From the NCBI GenBank assembly GCA_903919975.1, contig CAIXKE010000038.1:1-64000 (forward strand): a DNA stretch of 64,000 nt, in the 5' to 3' direction. This DNA is from Akkermansiaceae bacterium (GTDB taxonomy: Bacteria; Verrucomicrobiota; Verrucomicrobiia; Verrucomicrobiales; Akkermansiaceae). Shown here one piece after another: positions 55,023 through 64,000 of this stretch (positions within the stretch are counted from its first letter, which is position 1; each line of letters begins with the position of its first letter). The translations under genes and the position numbers were made by a program. The notes below the pieces were generated by a model that was not told the origin of the DNA, did not search any database, and was given only the letters and a program-made list of their open reading frames with translations.

Positions 55023-55661
55023 TTAAGGATTCGCCTTGGCGGCTTGCAAGGTGCGGACGTAAGCGACGATGGCCCAACGGTCCCTGACGGGAATGTTGTA
55101 GCCATATCCGCTCATCAATCCCTTGCCGTTGGTGATGGTATTGAAGAGACGTCCGTCGGGATAGGTTTCCGAGGCGAATGTCGGTTGCTGCAAGTTGGCG
55201 ATACCGGGGACTCCGTATTGGCTGGTGATGCCCAGACCATCGCCCGAAGCACCGTGACAAACCGCGCAATAGATGCCGAATCGCTCGGCACCGCGGCGGA
55301 TCAATTCTTCCGCCGTCTCGTTGGTGAGGTTCAACTCTTCGGGCATGCCGGCACCGAAGTAATCGCCCACATGGCCGGTGTAATAATACCCGGTTTGGCC
55401 GCCGAATTCATATTCGGGGATGCCTCCGATGACTTTTTCGCCTTCCGCATTGAATCCGCGTGGCTGGGTTTGCGTGATGGGAAGGCGGCTGCCATGACCA
55501 TCGGCAAAAAACGAATCCGGCTTCTGGGCGCGGACTTTGTCCTGCTCGTCCATGTCCGGGAATATCCGGACGGGAGGCTTGGCGAACTTCTGGCCGCGCA
55601 GGCCGAAGATGCCGACGACGAGCAACGCGATGAGTGCGTAGATGAGGAAAAAGTAGCGCAT
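55023..55661 (-). CDS. actE: Alternative complex III monohaem cytochrome subunit ActE
   Basis: 212 residues. A short N-terminal hydrophobic segment (about 3-22) and one haem site, FGIYCAVCHGASGDGLGITS near 130, followed by a typical cytochrome c C-terminus with GYGYNIPVRDRWAIVAYVRT. It transfers electrons out of the ACIII core. Confidence 0.88.
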   Translation of the reverse strand: MRYFFLIYALIALLVVGIFGLRGQKFAKPPVRIFPDMDEQDKVRAQKPDSFFADGHGSRLPITQTQPRGFNAEGEKVIGGIPEYEFGGQTGYYYTGHVGDYFGAGMPEELNLTNETAEELIRRGAERFGIYCAVCHGASGDGLGITSQYGVPGIANLQQPTFASETYPDGRLFNTITNGKGLMSGYGYNIPVRDRWAIVAYVRTLQAAKANP

Positions 55662-55726
55662 CTGGGAAAATTTTCGGAATTTCAGTGTTTCAGGATTTCA
55701 GCGTTTCAGCGTTTCAGCATTTACCC

Positions 55727-56284
55727 TCAAGAGTCTTCTTCTTCGACGAGTTCGATGTTGGCACCGCCGATTTCCGCGAGGAGTTCTTTGGTTTGGTTCG
55801 GGCTGAACTTGCTATCGCGGGCCTCGATGGCGATGAAAAATCCATCATCGGTGGCGCGATGGAACTGGCGGCTGGCAAAGAGCGGGTGGTTCAGGCGCGG
55901 AAGTTGAATCAAGGCCAACAATCCAAACAATACCGTGAAGCCTGAGAATAAAATCGTCAGCTCGAACATGATCGGGAAAAACGCCGGAATCGTAAAGATA
56001 TTCGCGGGCTTCGCTTGGACGATGGTTGGATAGATCACCACTTGCGTCGTGTAGGCAAGGGCAAAGGCGGTGGCACAGCCAGTCATGCCGCCGAAGAATA
56101 CGAACCATGGAAGGATCGAGCGCTTCATTCCCATTGCTCCATCAAGGCCGTGGATCGGATAGGGAGAATAGCAGTCCCATTTCTTGAAACCGGCGTCGCG
56201 GATTTTCTCGGCAGCCTTGTAGAGGGCGGAGGCGCTCTTGAACTCGGCAAGGTAGCCGTAAACGCGTTTGCGGGTGGTGCTCAC
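55727..56284 (-). CDS. actD: Alternative complex III subunit ActD (DUF3341)
   Basis: 185 residues. An N-terminal cytoplasmic segment with YLAEFKSASALYKAAEKIRD and KWDCYSPYPIHGLDGAMGMK, then two membrane helices (about 57-80, 97-120) and a C-terminal domain with ATDDGFFIAIEA. This is the DUF3341 subunit of ACIII. Confidence 0.88.
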   Translation of the reverse strand: MSTTRKRVYGYLAEFKSASALYKAAEKIRDAGFKKWDCYSPYPIHGLDGAMGMKRSILPWFVFFGGMTGCATAFALAYTTQVVIYPTIVQAKPANIFTIPAFFPIMFELTILFSGFTVLFGLLALIQLPRLNHPLFASRQFHRATDDGFFIAIEARDSKFSPNQTKELLAEIGGANIELVEEEDS

Positions 56285-56315
56285 TGGGGAAAAATTAAAA
56301 GTTATGAGTTAAAAG

Positions 56316-57794
56316 TTATTTAGAGGAATCCACAAGTTCCTTCTGATAGGCGGCTTCGACCACGGTGCCGTGGTCCGGGTGGTGTTCCTTGTCGTCGAAG
56401 TGTGGATCGGCCTCGAGTTTCGTCCATTTCACTTCGGCGATGTTGATGCAGGGAAGGAAACGGAGGAACAGCATGAAGAGCGCGAGGAACATGCCGATGG
56501 TTCCAACAAAGAGCATTTGGTCCTGGCCGGTGGGCGAGAAGGTTTTCCAATCACCTGGCAGCCACATGCGGGCGAGTGTGGTGACGATGATGACGAAGCG
56601 TTCGAACCACATGCCGACGTTCACGCACATCGCCACGATCATGACGACCCATAGATTTTCGCGACAACTCTTGAACCAGAACACCTGCGGGGAAAGCACG
56701 TTGAGCGACATCATCGCCGTGTAGGCCCACCAATAAGGACCGGCGATGCGGAACTTGAAGGCGTCCATCTCGTAAATCGCGCCGGAGTAGAAGGCGACGA
56801 ACAACTCCATCAGGTAGGCATATCCCACGATCGTGCCGGTAAGCAGGATGATCTTGGACATGTTGTCGATGTGCTTCATCGTAATCAGATCCTGCAGGCC
56901 GTAAACGAAACGGGCGGGAATCATGATCGTAAGCACCATCGCAAAGCCGCCGAAAATCGCGCCGGCGACGAAGTAGGGAGGAAAAATCGTGGTGTGCCAA
57001 CCGGGGACGACCGAGGTGGCGAAGTCGAAGGACACGACCGAGTGCACCGAGAGCACCAGCGGGGTGGAGAGCGCAGCCAAGAGAAGATATGCCATTTCAT
57101 AGTGGCTCCACTGGCGGTTGCCGCCGCGCCAACCGAGCGAGAAGATTCCGTAGAGGACTTTGCGCAGGCCTGGCTTGCAGCGGTCGCGGATGGTTGCGAG
57201 GTCGGGCACCATTCCGAGGAACCAGAAAATCAGCGAGATCGTGAAGTAAGTGGAAACTGCGAAGACGTCCCACAGCAACGGCGACTTGAAGTTCTGCCAG
57301 ATGCCATTCGCATTCGGCACGGGTGCGAGGAACCAGGCGAACCAGACGCGGCCGACGTGGAAGGCCGGGAAAATGCCGGCGCACATCACCGCGAAGATCG
57401 TCATTGCTTCGGCGGCGCGGTTGATCGAAGTCCGCCAGTTTTGCCGTGTTAGGAAAAGGATCGCGGAGATGAGTGTTCCGGCGTGGCCGATACCGATCCA
57501 GAACACGAAGTTCACGATCGGCCATCCCCACATCACGCGGTTGGTGTTTCCCCAAACGCCGACGCCGGTGGAAACGAGGTGGAACAAACCGCCGCCGACA
57601 CCGATCATGGCGATCAGCGCGGAAGGGATGAAGAGCAACCACCAGAGTAGCGGTTGCTTGTTTTCAACGACGCCGCAAATGCGCTCGGTGATCCAGTGAT
57701 AGGAGCGCCCTTGAAGGATGAGCTTTTCACGCTCGAGCACCGGGAGTTTGACTCCCGTGTGGGTCTCCGGCGCGGTGTGAGTGGTGGATGCCAT
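56316..57794 (-). CDS. actC: Alternative complex III quinol-binding subunit ActC (NrfD)
   Basis: 492 residues with about 10 membrane helices of the NrfD/PsrC type. Conserved blocks include [20 protein letters not shown] near 100 and [15 protein letters not shown] near 150, which line the menaquinol site. The start at 57794 ([14 protein letters not shown]) removes a 128-codon upstream frame. It follows actB after 43 bases. Confidence 0.9.
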   Translation of the reverse strand: MASTTHTAPETHTGVKLPVLEREKLILQGRSYHWITERICGVVENKQPLLWWLLFIPSALIAMIGVGGGLFHLVSTGVGVWGNTNRVMWGWPIVNFVFWIGIGHAGTLISAILFLTRQNWRTSINRAAEAMTIFAVMCAGIFPAFHVGRVWFAWFLAPVPNANGIWQNFKSPLLWDVFAVSTYFTISLIFWFLGMVPDLATIRDRCKPGLRKVLYGIFSLGWRGGNRQWSHYEMAYLLLAALSTPLVLSVHSVVSFDFATSVVPGWHTTIFPPYFVAGAIFGGFAMVLTIMIPARFVYGLQDLITMKHIDNMSKIILLTGTIVGYAYLMELFVAFYSGAIYEMDAFKFRIAGPYWWAYTAMMSLNVLSPQVFWFKSCRENLWVVMIVAMCVNVGMWFERFVIIVTTLARMWLPGDWKTFSPTGQDQMLFVGTIGMFLALFMLFLRFLPCINIAEVKWTKLEADPHFDDKEHHPDHGTVVEAAYQKELVDSSK

Positions 57795-57837
57795 GGTGAG
57801 GTAAATGCTGAAATACTGAAAAGCTGAAATGCTGAGA

Positions 57838-60800
57838 TCAGACCATGTGGATGGTGGCCTTGCCGATGAATGGTGCGTCGGGCATGTCGGGATTCGGGTT
57901 CTTGACGCGGGCCAGATAACTGGTGCGCGGGCGGGTGCCGATGTAGTTAAGCAGGTCGTAATTGCGCTCGATGTGCTTGCTGCGACCGAGGGCGGACTTC
58001 TCTTCGTCGAGAAGATTGCCGAAGGTAATGGCATCGGCCGGGCAGGCTTCCTGACAGGCGACTTTGACTGAATCCACCGGGATGCGGAGCGTCTGGGTCG
58101 TGACTTCCATCTCGGTGGATGGTTTGCCGGCGACGAGCACCTCTTGCTTTTGGCCGCGCTTCTGGCGGATGACGGCATCCTTGAGGCGCTGGACGCAGTA
58201 GGTGCATTTTTCCATCACGCCGCGCATGCGGACGGTGACGTTCGGGTTCTTCTGAAGATGATCCGGATCGCCGACCGATTTTTCGCCGAGCGGACCTTTG
58301 TAGAGGTTGTGGGCGATAAGCGGGTTGCGCTTGTTGTAATCGAAGAAGTTGAAACGGCGAGCCTTGTAGGGGCAGTTGTTCGCGCAATAGCGGGTGCCGA
58401 TGCAGCGGTTGTAGGCCATGGCGTTGAGGCCGTCTTCGGTGTGCACCGTGGCGTTCACCGGGCAAACCGTTTCGCAAGGTGCGGATTCGCAATGCACGCA
58501 GGCAACCGGTTGCGGAACCATCGCCGGATTATCGGAGTCGAACGTGTTATCCTTCTGCGTGGCGTAATAACGATCCATGCGGATCCAATGCATTTCGCGG
58601 CCTTTGGCAACTTGTTCCTTACCGACGATCGGAATGTTGTTTTCCGCTTGGCAGGCGACCATACATGCGGTGCAACCCATACATGAGGAAAGGTCGATCG
58701 ACATGCCCCACTGGTGGAGCGGATCGTTGATGAGCGGTTGAGCCTTGCCGTCCTTGCCGGGATCCCACGTGGCGGAGGTTTCCGGTTTGTAGAGATAGAC
58801 ATTCGGCGGTGCGTGGGAGTCGTTGCCTTGTTTGGCGACGTTCGCGAGCTGCTTTTTGAAATCGCCCTTTTCGTCGAGATCGGACTTGATGGTGGAAATT
58901 TCGCGGGCAAGCGCACGACCATACATCGCGCTGTGTTCCTGCGTGAGGGCGAGCAGGTAAGTCTTGCCCTTGATGAGTGAAACCGTGGCACCGCTGGCGA
59001 AGTATGCGGTGGCGGCGGTGCGGAGTGGATAGGCGTTGAAGCCGCGGTTCACACCGACAAGACCGACGTGAGATTGATTGGCTGGGGTGCGGCCGAGTTC
59101 ATCGTCCTTATCGAAGGCTTGGCCGTAGCCGAGCGGGATGACGAGAGTGTTTTCAGCTTGGCCGAAAGAAATGACGACCGGGATTTCAAGAGTCTCGCCG
59201 TTGATCGTGACGGTGATCATCCGCTGCTTGCGGTTCTCACCCTCGCCATCGGGACCAACCTTGCCATACTTACCTTCCAACCCGAGCACGCTGCTGACGG
59301 GTTCGGTTTCGACGACTTCATCGTAAATCCCGAGTGCCTTCGCGGTTTTCGGCGCGATTAGTGCGGCGTTGTCCCAAGTGATTTTTGAAATCGGATCGGG
59401 AGCTTCCTGGAGCCAGGCGTTGTCGATCCATCGGCCGTCATAGACCGAGGCATCGGTGGCGAAAATCACTTCAAGCGCATTGGCGGTCGGCGCGTTGACC
59501 GGAGCGATCGTGATCTCACGCGACGATGGCGTGGCGGCCGGATAGTTAGAACCTGCAAGGAAACCATCACGGAGAAGTTTTTTCCATGGCACATCCCCTT
59601 CCCCACCGAGGGCGACGAAGGTTTTACGAACAGCCGTATAGGCGGGCGATGGCGCGCCTTTTTCGCCTTCGCCATTCAGCAACTTGCCATCGTTTGAGAG
59701 CAGTGCGAGCAACAGCTCGAATTCGGAAACGCAATCCTGATAGAGCGGCAGAATCATCGGCTGCACCACGGTGTAGGCGCCGCGAGCAGTGCGGGCGTCC
59801 GACCACGATTCGAGGTAGTGCGCGGCTGGGATATGCCAAGTGGAGGCGTGGGCGGTGGCATCCGTGCGATCGCTGAGATGAATGCTGGTTTTCAACTTCG
59901 CAAAGGACTCCGCGAATTTGAGATCGGCGGGCGCATCGTAGATTGGATTGGACGGCGTGAGCACGACCAAGGTTTCAACGGCAATGGAGTCGATGTCCGC
60001 CTTGAGAGTGGCGAGCGAGCCGAGGCCGACGACTTCGGATTGCAGGACGAGTAGCGGTTTGCCTTCGCCGATGTTGCCGAGCGCCTGATTGATGGCGAGG
60101 GCGAGTTGTTGGACAGCGGCCGATTGGCGGGAACCCGCGAGCACCACGGATTTACCGGCATTTGCCTTGAGATCGACAGCCATCGCCTTGATCCACTCGA
60201 GGTGCTTGGCGTCGGTGATTGCAGAGGATCCAGCCACGGCCACGCCCAGTTCGCGGGCCAGTTGTGCGGCGACTGCGGCCACTTGGCTTGGCGAGATGCG
60301 CAGGCGGTGATCCGCCATGCCGCCGGTGAGCGAAAACGCCGCTTCCACGGTGTAGAGGCGATTCATTTTCGAAGCATCCGGCTTGGCCGCGTAGGCTTTG
60401 CCTTCGGGCTTCCGGCGGTCGAAAAACGGAGTGACTGGGCCTTGCGGATCGGTTCCGGCGAAGTCGCAATCGAGCGATAGAATCCGGTCTGCCTTGGAGA
60501 AATCCGCGACCAATTTCACGCCATCGCCGATGGCCGATTCTGCGGTGAGTGCCTCGTATTGATAAAATTTTGCGGCGGAAAACTTCGCGGCGAGCTCCTG
60601 GGTCAGGCGCTTGCGGGTCGGGCTGTCATCCGCGCCGAACAGGAAACCAATTTTCGCTGACTTATCGGCGGCGAGTGCGGCGATGGCGGCGTTGAGGTCG
60701 GCGCGTTTGGCGGGCTTGGCCGCGTTGAGCACCTTGCGTGAACGCGAGGGTGAGTAGAGATCAAGCACCGAGGCTTGGGCGAAAGCGTCCGTGCCGCTGG

Positions 60801-61209
60801 CGTCCGGGTGAAGGTGGTTGGGAGCCAGCTTGGTCGGGCGGCCTTCGAAGGTGGTCACCACCAGCGGCGTCGCACCGTGGGCGCGCGGCATGGCGGAGGC
60901 GTAATAAGTCGCCTTACCCGGGATGACCCACTCGGGGGCCTTGGTGTAGGGAACGATGTAGCTTTCCGGGCGGCGGCAGGCAGCCATGCCGAATCCGGCC
61001 AGCGCGGTGGAGGCTCCCATGAGCTTCATGAACGAGCGGCGGGATGTTTCCAGATCGGCCTCGTCGGCCATTTCGGCGGCTCCTTGCGGAAACTCACGGT
61101 CAAGCCACTCGCGGAAGGCGGGTGTGTCTTGAAGCTGGCCCGCACTGCGCCAGGCGACGGTGGTTTCGTCGGCGGGAACTTCGGGATGTTGCCAAATGCG
61201 CTTGCTCAT
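57838..61209 (-). CDS. actB: Alternative complex III iron-sulfur subunit ActB (MoCo-like plus Fe-S)
   Basis: 1123 residues from ATG 61209. A Tat-like [10 protein letters not shown] (56-65) precedes a lipobox-like Cys at about 78. The N-terminal about 750 residues have the molybdopterin-oxidoreductase-like fold that in ACIII lacks cofactor. The C-terminal region (about 840-1080) is an NrfC/PsrB-type ferredoxin with four cysteine clusters: [45 protein letters not shown] and CTYC with [10 protein letters not shown]. It passes electrons along the periplasmic face of ACIII. Confidence 0.92.
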   Translation of the reverse strand: MSKRIWQHPEVPADETTVAWRSAGQLQDTPAFREWLDREFPQGAAEMADEADLETSRRSFMKLMGASTALAGFGMAACRRPESYIVPYTKAPEWVIPGKATYYASAMPRAHGATPLVVTTFEGRPTKLAPNHLHPDASGTDAFAQASVLDLYSPSRSRKVLNAAKPAKRADLNAAIAALAADKSAKIGFLFGADDSPTRKRLTQELAAKFSAAKFYQYEALTAESAIGDGVKLVADFSKADRILSLDCDFAGTDPQGPVTPFFDRRKPEGKAYAAKPDASKMNRLYTVEAAFSLTGGMADHRLRISPSQVAAVAAQLARELGVAVAGSSAITDAKHLEWIKAMAVDLKANAGKSVVLAGSRQSAAVQQLALAINQALGNIGEGKPLLVLQSEVVGLGSLATLKADIDSIAVETLVVLTPSNPIYDAPADLKFAESFAKLKTSIHLSDRTDATAHASTWHIPAAHYLESWSDARTARGAYTVVQPMILPLYQDCVSEFELLLALLSNDGKLLNGEGEKGAPSPAYTAVRKTFVALGGEGDVPWKKLLRDGFLAGSNYPAATPSSREITIAPVNAPTANALEVIFATDASVYDGRWIDNAWLQEAPDPISKITWDNAALIAPKTAKALGIYDEVVETEPVSSVLGLEGKYGKVGPDGEGENRKQRMITVTINGETLEIPVVISFGQAENTLVIPLGYGQAFDKDDELGRTPANQSHVGLVGVNRGFNAYPLRTAATAYFASGATVSLIKGKTYLLALTQEHSAMYGRALAREISTIKSDLDEKGDFKKQLANVAKQGNDSHAPPNVYLYKPETSATWDPGKDGKAQPLINDPLHQWGMSIDLSSCMGCTACMVACQAENNIPIVGKEQVAKGREMHWIRMDRYYATQKDNTFDSDNPAMVPQPVACVHCESAPCETVCPVNATVHTEDGLNAMAYNRCIGTRYCANNCPYKARRFNFFDYNKRNPLIAHNLYKGPLGEKSVGDPDHLQKNPNVTVRMRGVMEKCTYCVQRLKDAVIRQKRGQKQEVLVAGKPSTEMEVTTQTLRIPVDSVKVACQEACPADAITFGNLLDEEKSALGRSKHIERNYDLLNYIGTRPRTSYLARVKNPNPDMPDAPFIGKATIHMV

Positions 61210-61253
61210 GTTTGACTGCGGAAATTTAGGAAATGAAAAAACGGGTGGAGGAA

Positions 61254-61952
61254 TCAGTGGTGGCAGGTGGCGCAACTCGTCTTGGGATTCACCTTGAACT
61301 GCTCCTTAAGTTTGAGGCCGAGCTGCTCGGTGGTTTTCACGCCGAGCTGCGGGTTGCTCGAAAGGTAGGTGGCAGCGTCGTAGCCAAAGTTGTAAACTTC
61401 CTCCAGCGGGCGGAGGTGGTTCTCAGGTGCGCGGTGGCAATCAAGACACCACGCCATCGAGTGCGGCTGAGCCTGATAAACGACCTCCATTTTGTTAACG
61501 TCGCCGTGGCAACTCTGGCAGGAAACCCCGCGATTGACGTGCGCGGAGTGATCGAAATAGACGAAATCAGGTGCCTTGTGGACACGCACCCACTCGATCG
61601 GCTTGCCGTCGTAACCCGGATAGGTGGGGTTCATCGATTTGTGTAAGGGCGCAAGTTTCGGGCTCTCGCGTTGCACGTGCTGGTGGCAATTCCAACAGGT
61701 GTTACCAGTCGGCACGTTCGAGTGGCCGGCGACATCGACAAACGAGTGGCAATACCGGCAATCCAGTCCGAGTTGATCGACGTGGATTTTGTGGGAAAAC
61801 GGAATCGGCTGGGATGGCTGGTAGCCGACAGTCAGCGTTTTCGGCGTCGCATAATAACTGAAAGCCAGCGCGACTCCGGCGGCGGCTGTTCCAGCGCAGA
61901 CGGCGATTTTGAGCGGCAGTAGGTTGGACCAGCGAGGAAAAATGTTTGCCAT
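61254..61952 (-). CDS. actA: Alternative complex III pentahaem cytochrome subunit ActA
   Basis: 232 residues. An N-terminal membrane anchor (about 12-33) is followed by five CxxCH haem motifs: CRYCH, CWNCH, CQSCH, CLDCH and CATCH (the last at the very C-terminus). It is the first gene of the respiratory cluster as transcribed. It lies 44 bases before actB. Confidence 0.92.
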   Translation of the reverse strand: MANIFPRWSNLLPLKIAVCAGTAAAGVALAFSYYATPKTLTVGYQPSQPIPFSHKIHVDQLGLDCRYCHSFVDVAGHSNVPTGNTCWNCHQHVQRESPKLAPLHKSMNPTYPGYDGKPIEWVRVHKAPDFVYFDHSAHVNRGVSCQSCHGDVNKMEVVYQAQPHSMAWCLDCHRAPENHLRPLEEVYNFGYDAATYLSSNPQLGVKTTEQLGLKLKEQFKVNPKTSCATCHH

Positions 61953-62130
61953 GGCAAGGGCGATGCGGTGCGAAGAGGATTATAATCCGAGAGGTGAATC
62001 ACGGGGAGCGATCAGAAAACGGCGAGCGAAGTCCGGCGCGCCGGGAGGATGCAAACCGCAGCAGGCCTTGCAACGGAAAAAAGAAAATTCACGGAATTTT
62101 ATAATACGACCCGAGCGCGCCGGAGCGGCG

Positions 62131-62439
62131 TTACGGTTTTGGCCAATTCAGACCCTTTTCCTGTCGCCATTTCCGATAGTCGGCAAACTGCTCGCGTTTC
62201 GGCAATTTCCGCCGCTCAGGTTCCTCCGCGAGAAACATCTCGAATGCCCCGCCAGCGGAGGTTTCCGCTGACGACGGATTGGCCGCCGAATCATCCCGTC
62301 GCTCCGCAGCCCCGGAAAGGCGTTTCTCGATTCGGGTGAGCCGATGGTGGATTCCGAAAGCCAGCGCCAACAAAATCACCAATAATCCCAGTGCGACGTA
62401 AAGCGGGATCAAAACTGTTTGCGCATCGCTTTCCGGCAT
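62131..62439 (-). CDS. Small membrane protein of unknown function
   Basis: 102 residues. One hydrophobic helix (about 9-30) is followed by a charged soluble tail with SAETSAGGAFEMFLAEEPER and a basic C-terminus (FADYRKWRQEKGLNWPKP). It sits on the same strand upstream of the respiratory cluster, with 178 bases between, so a shared transcript is possible. No family recognised. Confidence 0.55.
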   Translation of the reverse strand: MPESDAQTVLIPLYVALGLLVILLALAFGIHHRLTRIEKRLSGAAERRDDSAANPSSAETSAGGAFEMFLAEEPERRKLPKREQFADYRKWRQEKGLNWPKP

Positions 62440-62511
62440 GGCGGCAGTCTTGTGAGGTCATGCCTACTTGAGAAGCTTGAAATCGTAAAACACCTCGGTT
62501 TCAACGATTTC

Positions 62512-63834
62512 TCACTGCTTCACGATGGCTTTATGACCTTTCACCCAAATTCCGTAACTCGCGATCACCACGAAGCAAAGTGCCGGCAGGAAAAACGAGG
62601 CGCGGGTGCTGGAAAGAACCATGCCACCGAGCTCGAAAGCAGGCAGATCCATGATCGCGCCCTGCATCGGGGTCATCAAACAGCCACCGCCGATCGCGAA
62701 AATCAGGCCAGCCGCGCCAAGTTTGGCGTCGCCGCCAAGACCATCAAGTGCGATACCGTAAATCGTTGGGAACATCAGCGACATGCAGGCGGAAATGCCG
62801 ATCATGCAATACAGCCCGGTCATCCCGTGAATGAAGATCGCACCAAGCGTGAGAAGGAACCCGCCCACCGCCAGTGCTCCGAGCAAACCGCCCGGGCTGA
62901 CGTATTTCAGCAGGTAAGTGCAAATGAATCGACTACTAACAAAAATCGTCATCGCGGCGATATTGTAGCGCTGAGCGGTCGCTTTATCGATTCCCAGTTC
63001 GTTGCCGGCATACTGAATGATGAAGGTCCAAACCATGATTTGGACGCCGACGTAGAACGCCTGGGCCACGACACCCCAGATGTAGCGCGAGTTTTTGAAC
63101 AAACGCCCGAGCGTGCGACCGACGTGGATATCATGATCTTCCTCGTTACGACCTTCCGGCAACTTGTAGAGAGCAAAAATCACAAACACCACAAGCACCA
63201 CCAAGCCAAGAATAGCGTATGGCCCGATGATCACACCAAGGTCGGCTTTCTGGATGGCGGTGAAAGCATCGGGAGTATTTTTTTGAATCTCAATCCGTTC
63301 CGCTTCGGTGGCGGAATTGAGGTTCGCCAGAATCAAGTTGCTGGCGACAAACATGCCGGTGATGGAGCCCAGCGGATTAAATGCTTGAGCAAAATTCAAA
63401 CGGCGAGTGGCGGTGCCCTCCGGCCCCAATGCGAGAATGTAGGGATTGGCGCTGGTTTCCAAAAAGGATAGCCCGCAGGTCATGATGAAATACGAGAGCA
63501 GGAAGGCCCAGAATTCCATCATCCAACCCGACGGAATGAAAAGCAAACAGCCGAGGGCATAGAGGAACAACCCCATCAGAAGACCTTTTTTGTAACTGAA
63601 TTTCTGAATGAACAGAGCAGCTGGGATCGCCATCACGCAGTAGCCGCCGTAGAAAGCGAATTGCACCAGCGAACTCTCGAAATTGCTGATCAGCAGGATA
63701 TTCTTGAACGCTGCCACCATCGGATTGGTGATATCGTTTGCAAAGCCCCACAGGGCAAACAGGCTGGTGACGAGGATGAATGGAACCAGAATGGATCTGG
63801 GGATGACGGCGTCCGGATTTTTACTGTGCGACAT
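62512..63834 (-). CDS. FucP-type sugar:H+ symporter (MFS)
   Basis: 440 residues, about 12 helices. FucP-like blocks are FALWGFANDITNPMVAAFKN near 23, YGGYCVMAIPAALFIQKFSY, GLSFLETSANPYILALGPEG near 121, and RRLNFAQAFNPLGSI. It imports fucose, glucose/galactose or N-acetylglucosamine-type sugars in homologues; the substrate here is not certain. The start at 63834 (MSHSKN) was chosen over a 25-codon extension. No sugar catabolic genes lie in the window. Confidence 0.85.
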   Translation of the reverse strand: MSHSKNPDAVIPRSILVPFILVTSLFALWGFANDITNPMVAAFKNILLISNFESSLVQFAFYGGYCVMAIPAALFIQKFSYKKGLLMGLFLYALGCLLFIPSGWMMEFWAFLLSYFIMTCGLSFLETSANPYILALGPEGTATRRLNFAQAFNPLGSITGMFVASNLILANLNSATEAERIEIQKNTPDAFTAIQKADLGVIIGPYAILGLVVLVVFVIFALYKLPEGRNEEDHDIHVGRTLGRLFKNSRYIWGVVAQAFYVGVQIMVWTFIIQYAGNELGIDKATAQRYNIAAMTIFVSSRFICTYLLKYVSPGGLLGALAVGGFLLTLGAIFIHGMTGLYCMIGISACMSLMFPTIYGIALDGLGGDAKLGAAGLIFAIGGGCLMTPMQGAIMDLPAFELGGMVLSSTRASFFLPALCFVVIASYGIWVKGHKAIVKQ

Positions 63835-64000
63835 GGCAATTTGGGATGAACGGCACCAACAGTCGGGCACCTGGTAACTGGATTTGCCAAGTCCGCGGAC
63901 CCTTGACAAGCCTCAAGCATGAAATCGCTTAATTTACCGATTTGGGTGAAGTTTCCAATCAATGCTGGAATCCACCACCATTTCTCGCACACCTTCCGCC

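Noticed and set aside
63921-64000. Possible gene start on the plus strand at the right edge (ATG at 63919 or 63962)
   Set aside because: Only about 13-27 codons are visible and no family can be recognised.

Overview
The window looks like a chromosomal segment of a member of the Verrucomicrobiota, most plausibly Verrucomicrobiales/Akkermansiaceae-like. This is inferred from moderately high GC coding DNA, an alternative complex III (ACIII) to cytochrome oxidase supercluster, and long family proteins with lineage-style insertions. No rRNA is present and I could run no search, so the assignment is tentative.

Layout. 1-1.1 kb: end of a transposase-like gene and a VapBC-type toxin-antitoxin (TA) pair. 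1.4-15.3 kb: housekeeping and unknown genes (secreted protein, orphan FtsX-type permease, small lipoprotein, 4-alpha-glucanotransferase, ribH-nusB, AI-2E-family exporter, zinc-ribbon membrane protein, secreted nuclease), then a frameshifted serine recombinase and a tRNA-Leu. 15.6-33.5 kb: an iron-type ABC transporter operon (ATPase, binding protein, permease) split by a ~13.6 kb accessory island. 33.5-44.3 kb: ordinary metabolism (acyl-carrier-like protein, beta-CASP MBL protein, N-acetylglutamate synthase-like, DAHP synthase, TrxB, Mrp, Lpd, UspA, glyoxalase, MnmM-like methyltransferase) with intergenic palindromic repeats and an IS630 remnant. 44.3-62 kb: one long minus-strand respiratory cluster, transcribed ActA-ActB-ActC-ActD-ActE-ActF, monohaem cytochrome c, CcoN-like, CcoO-like, monohaem cytochrome c, then aa3-type oxidase subunits I, III, IV, two small membrane proteins and subunit II. 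62-64 kb: a small membrane protein and a FucP-type sugar symporter.

The accessory island (about 18.2-31.1 kb) carries a PLD-like/SNF2-type helicase, a DUF4391 protein, a type III-like Mod methyltransferase, a type III-like Res endonuclease, an antitoxin with a decayed PIN toxin, and a coupled pair (unknown protein plus TPR protein). A second intact TA pair lies between it and the permease. Five copies of a ~160 bp element with ~28 bp terminal inverted repeats lie at both edges and between its genes. The outermost copies share a further 29 bp flank matching the 3' end of the binding-protein gene, so the island is bounded by direct repeats. Two copies are translated as C-terminal tails of island proteins. 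The central part of mod is clearly AT-richer than its flanks, suggesting exchange of the target-recognition module.

The respiratory cluster should move electrons from menaquinol through ACIII and c-type cytochromes to the aa3 oxidase. Two features stand out. The CcoN-like subunit between ACIII and the oxidase has lost all three CuB histidines and both helix-10 haem histidines by my hand alignment, so it cannot be a normal oxygen-reducing subunit. Oxidase subunit III carries a ~345-residue soluble insertion between transmembrane helices 3 and 4.
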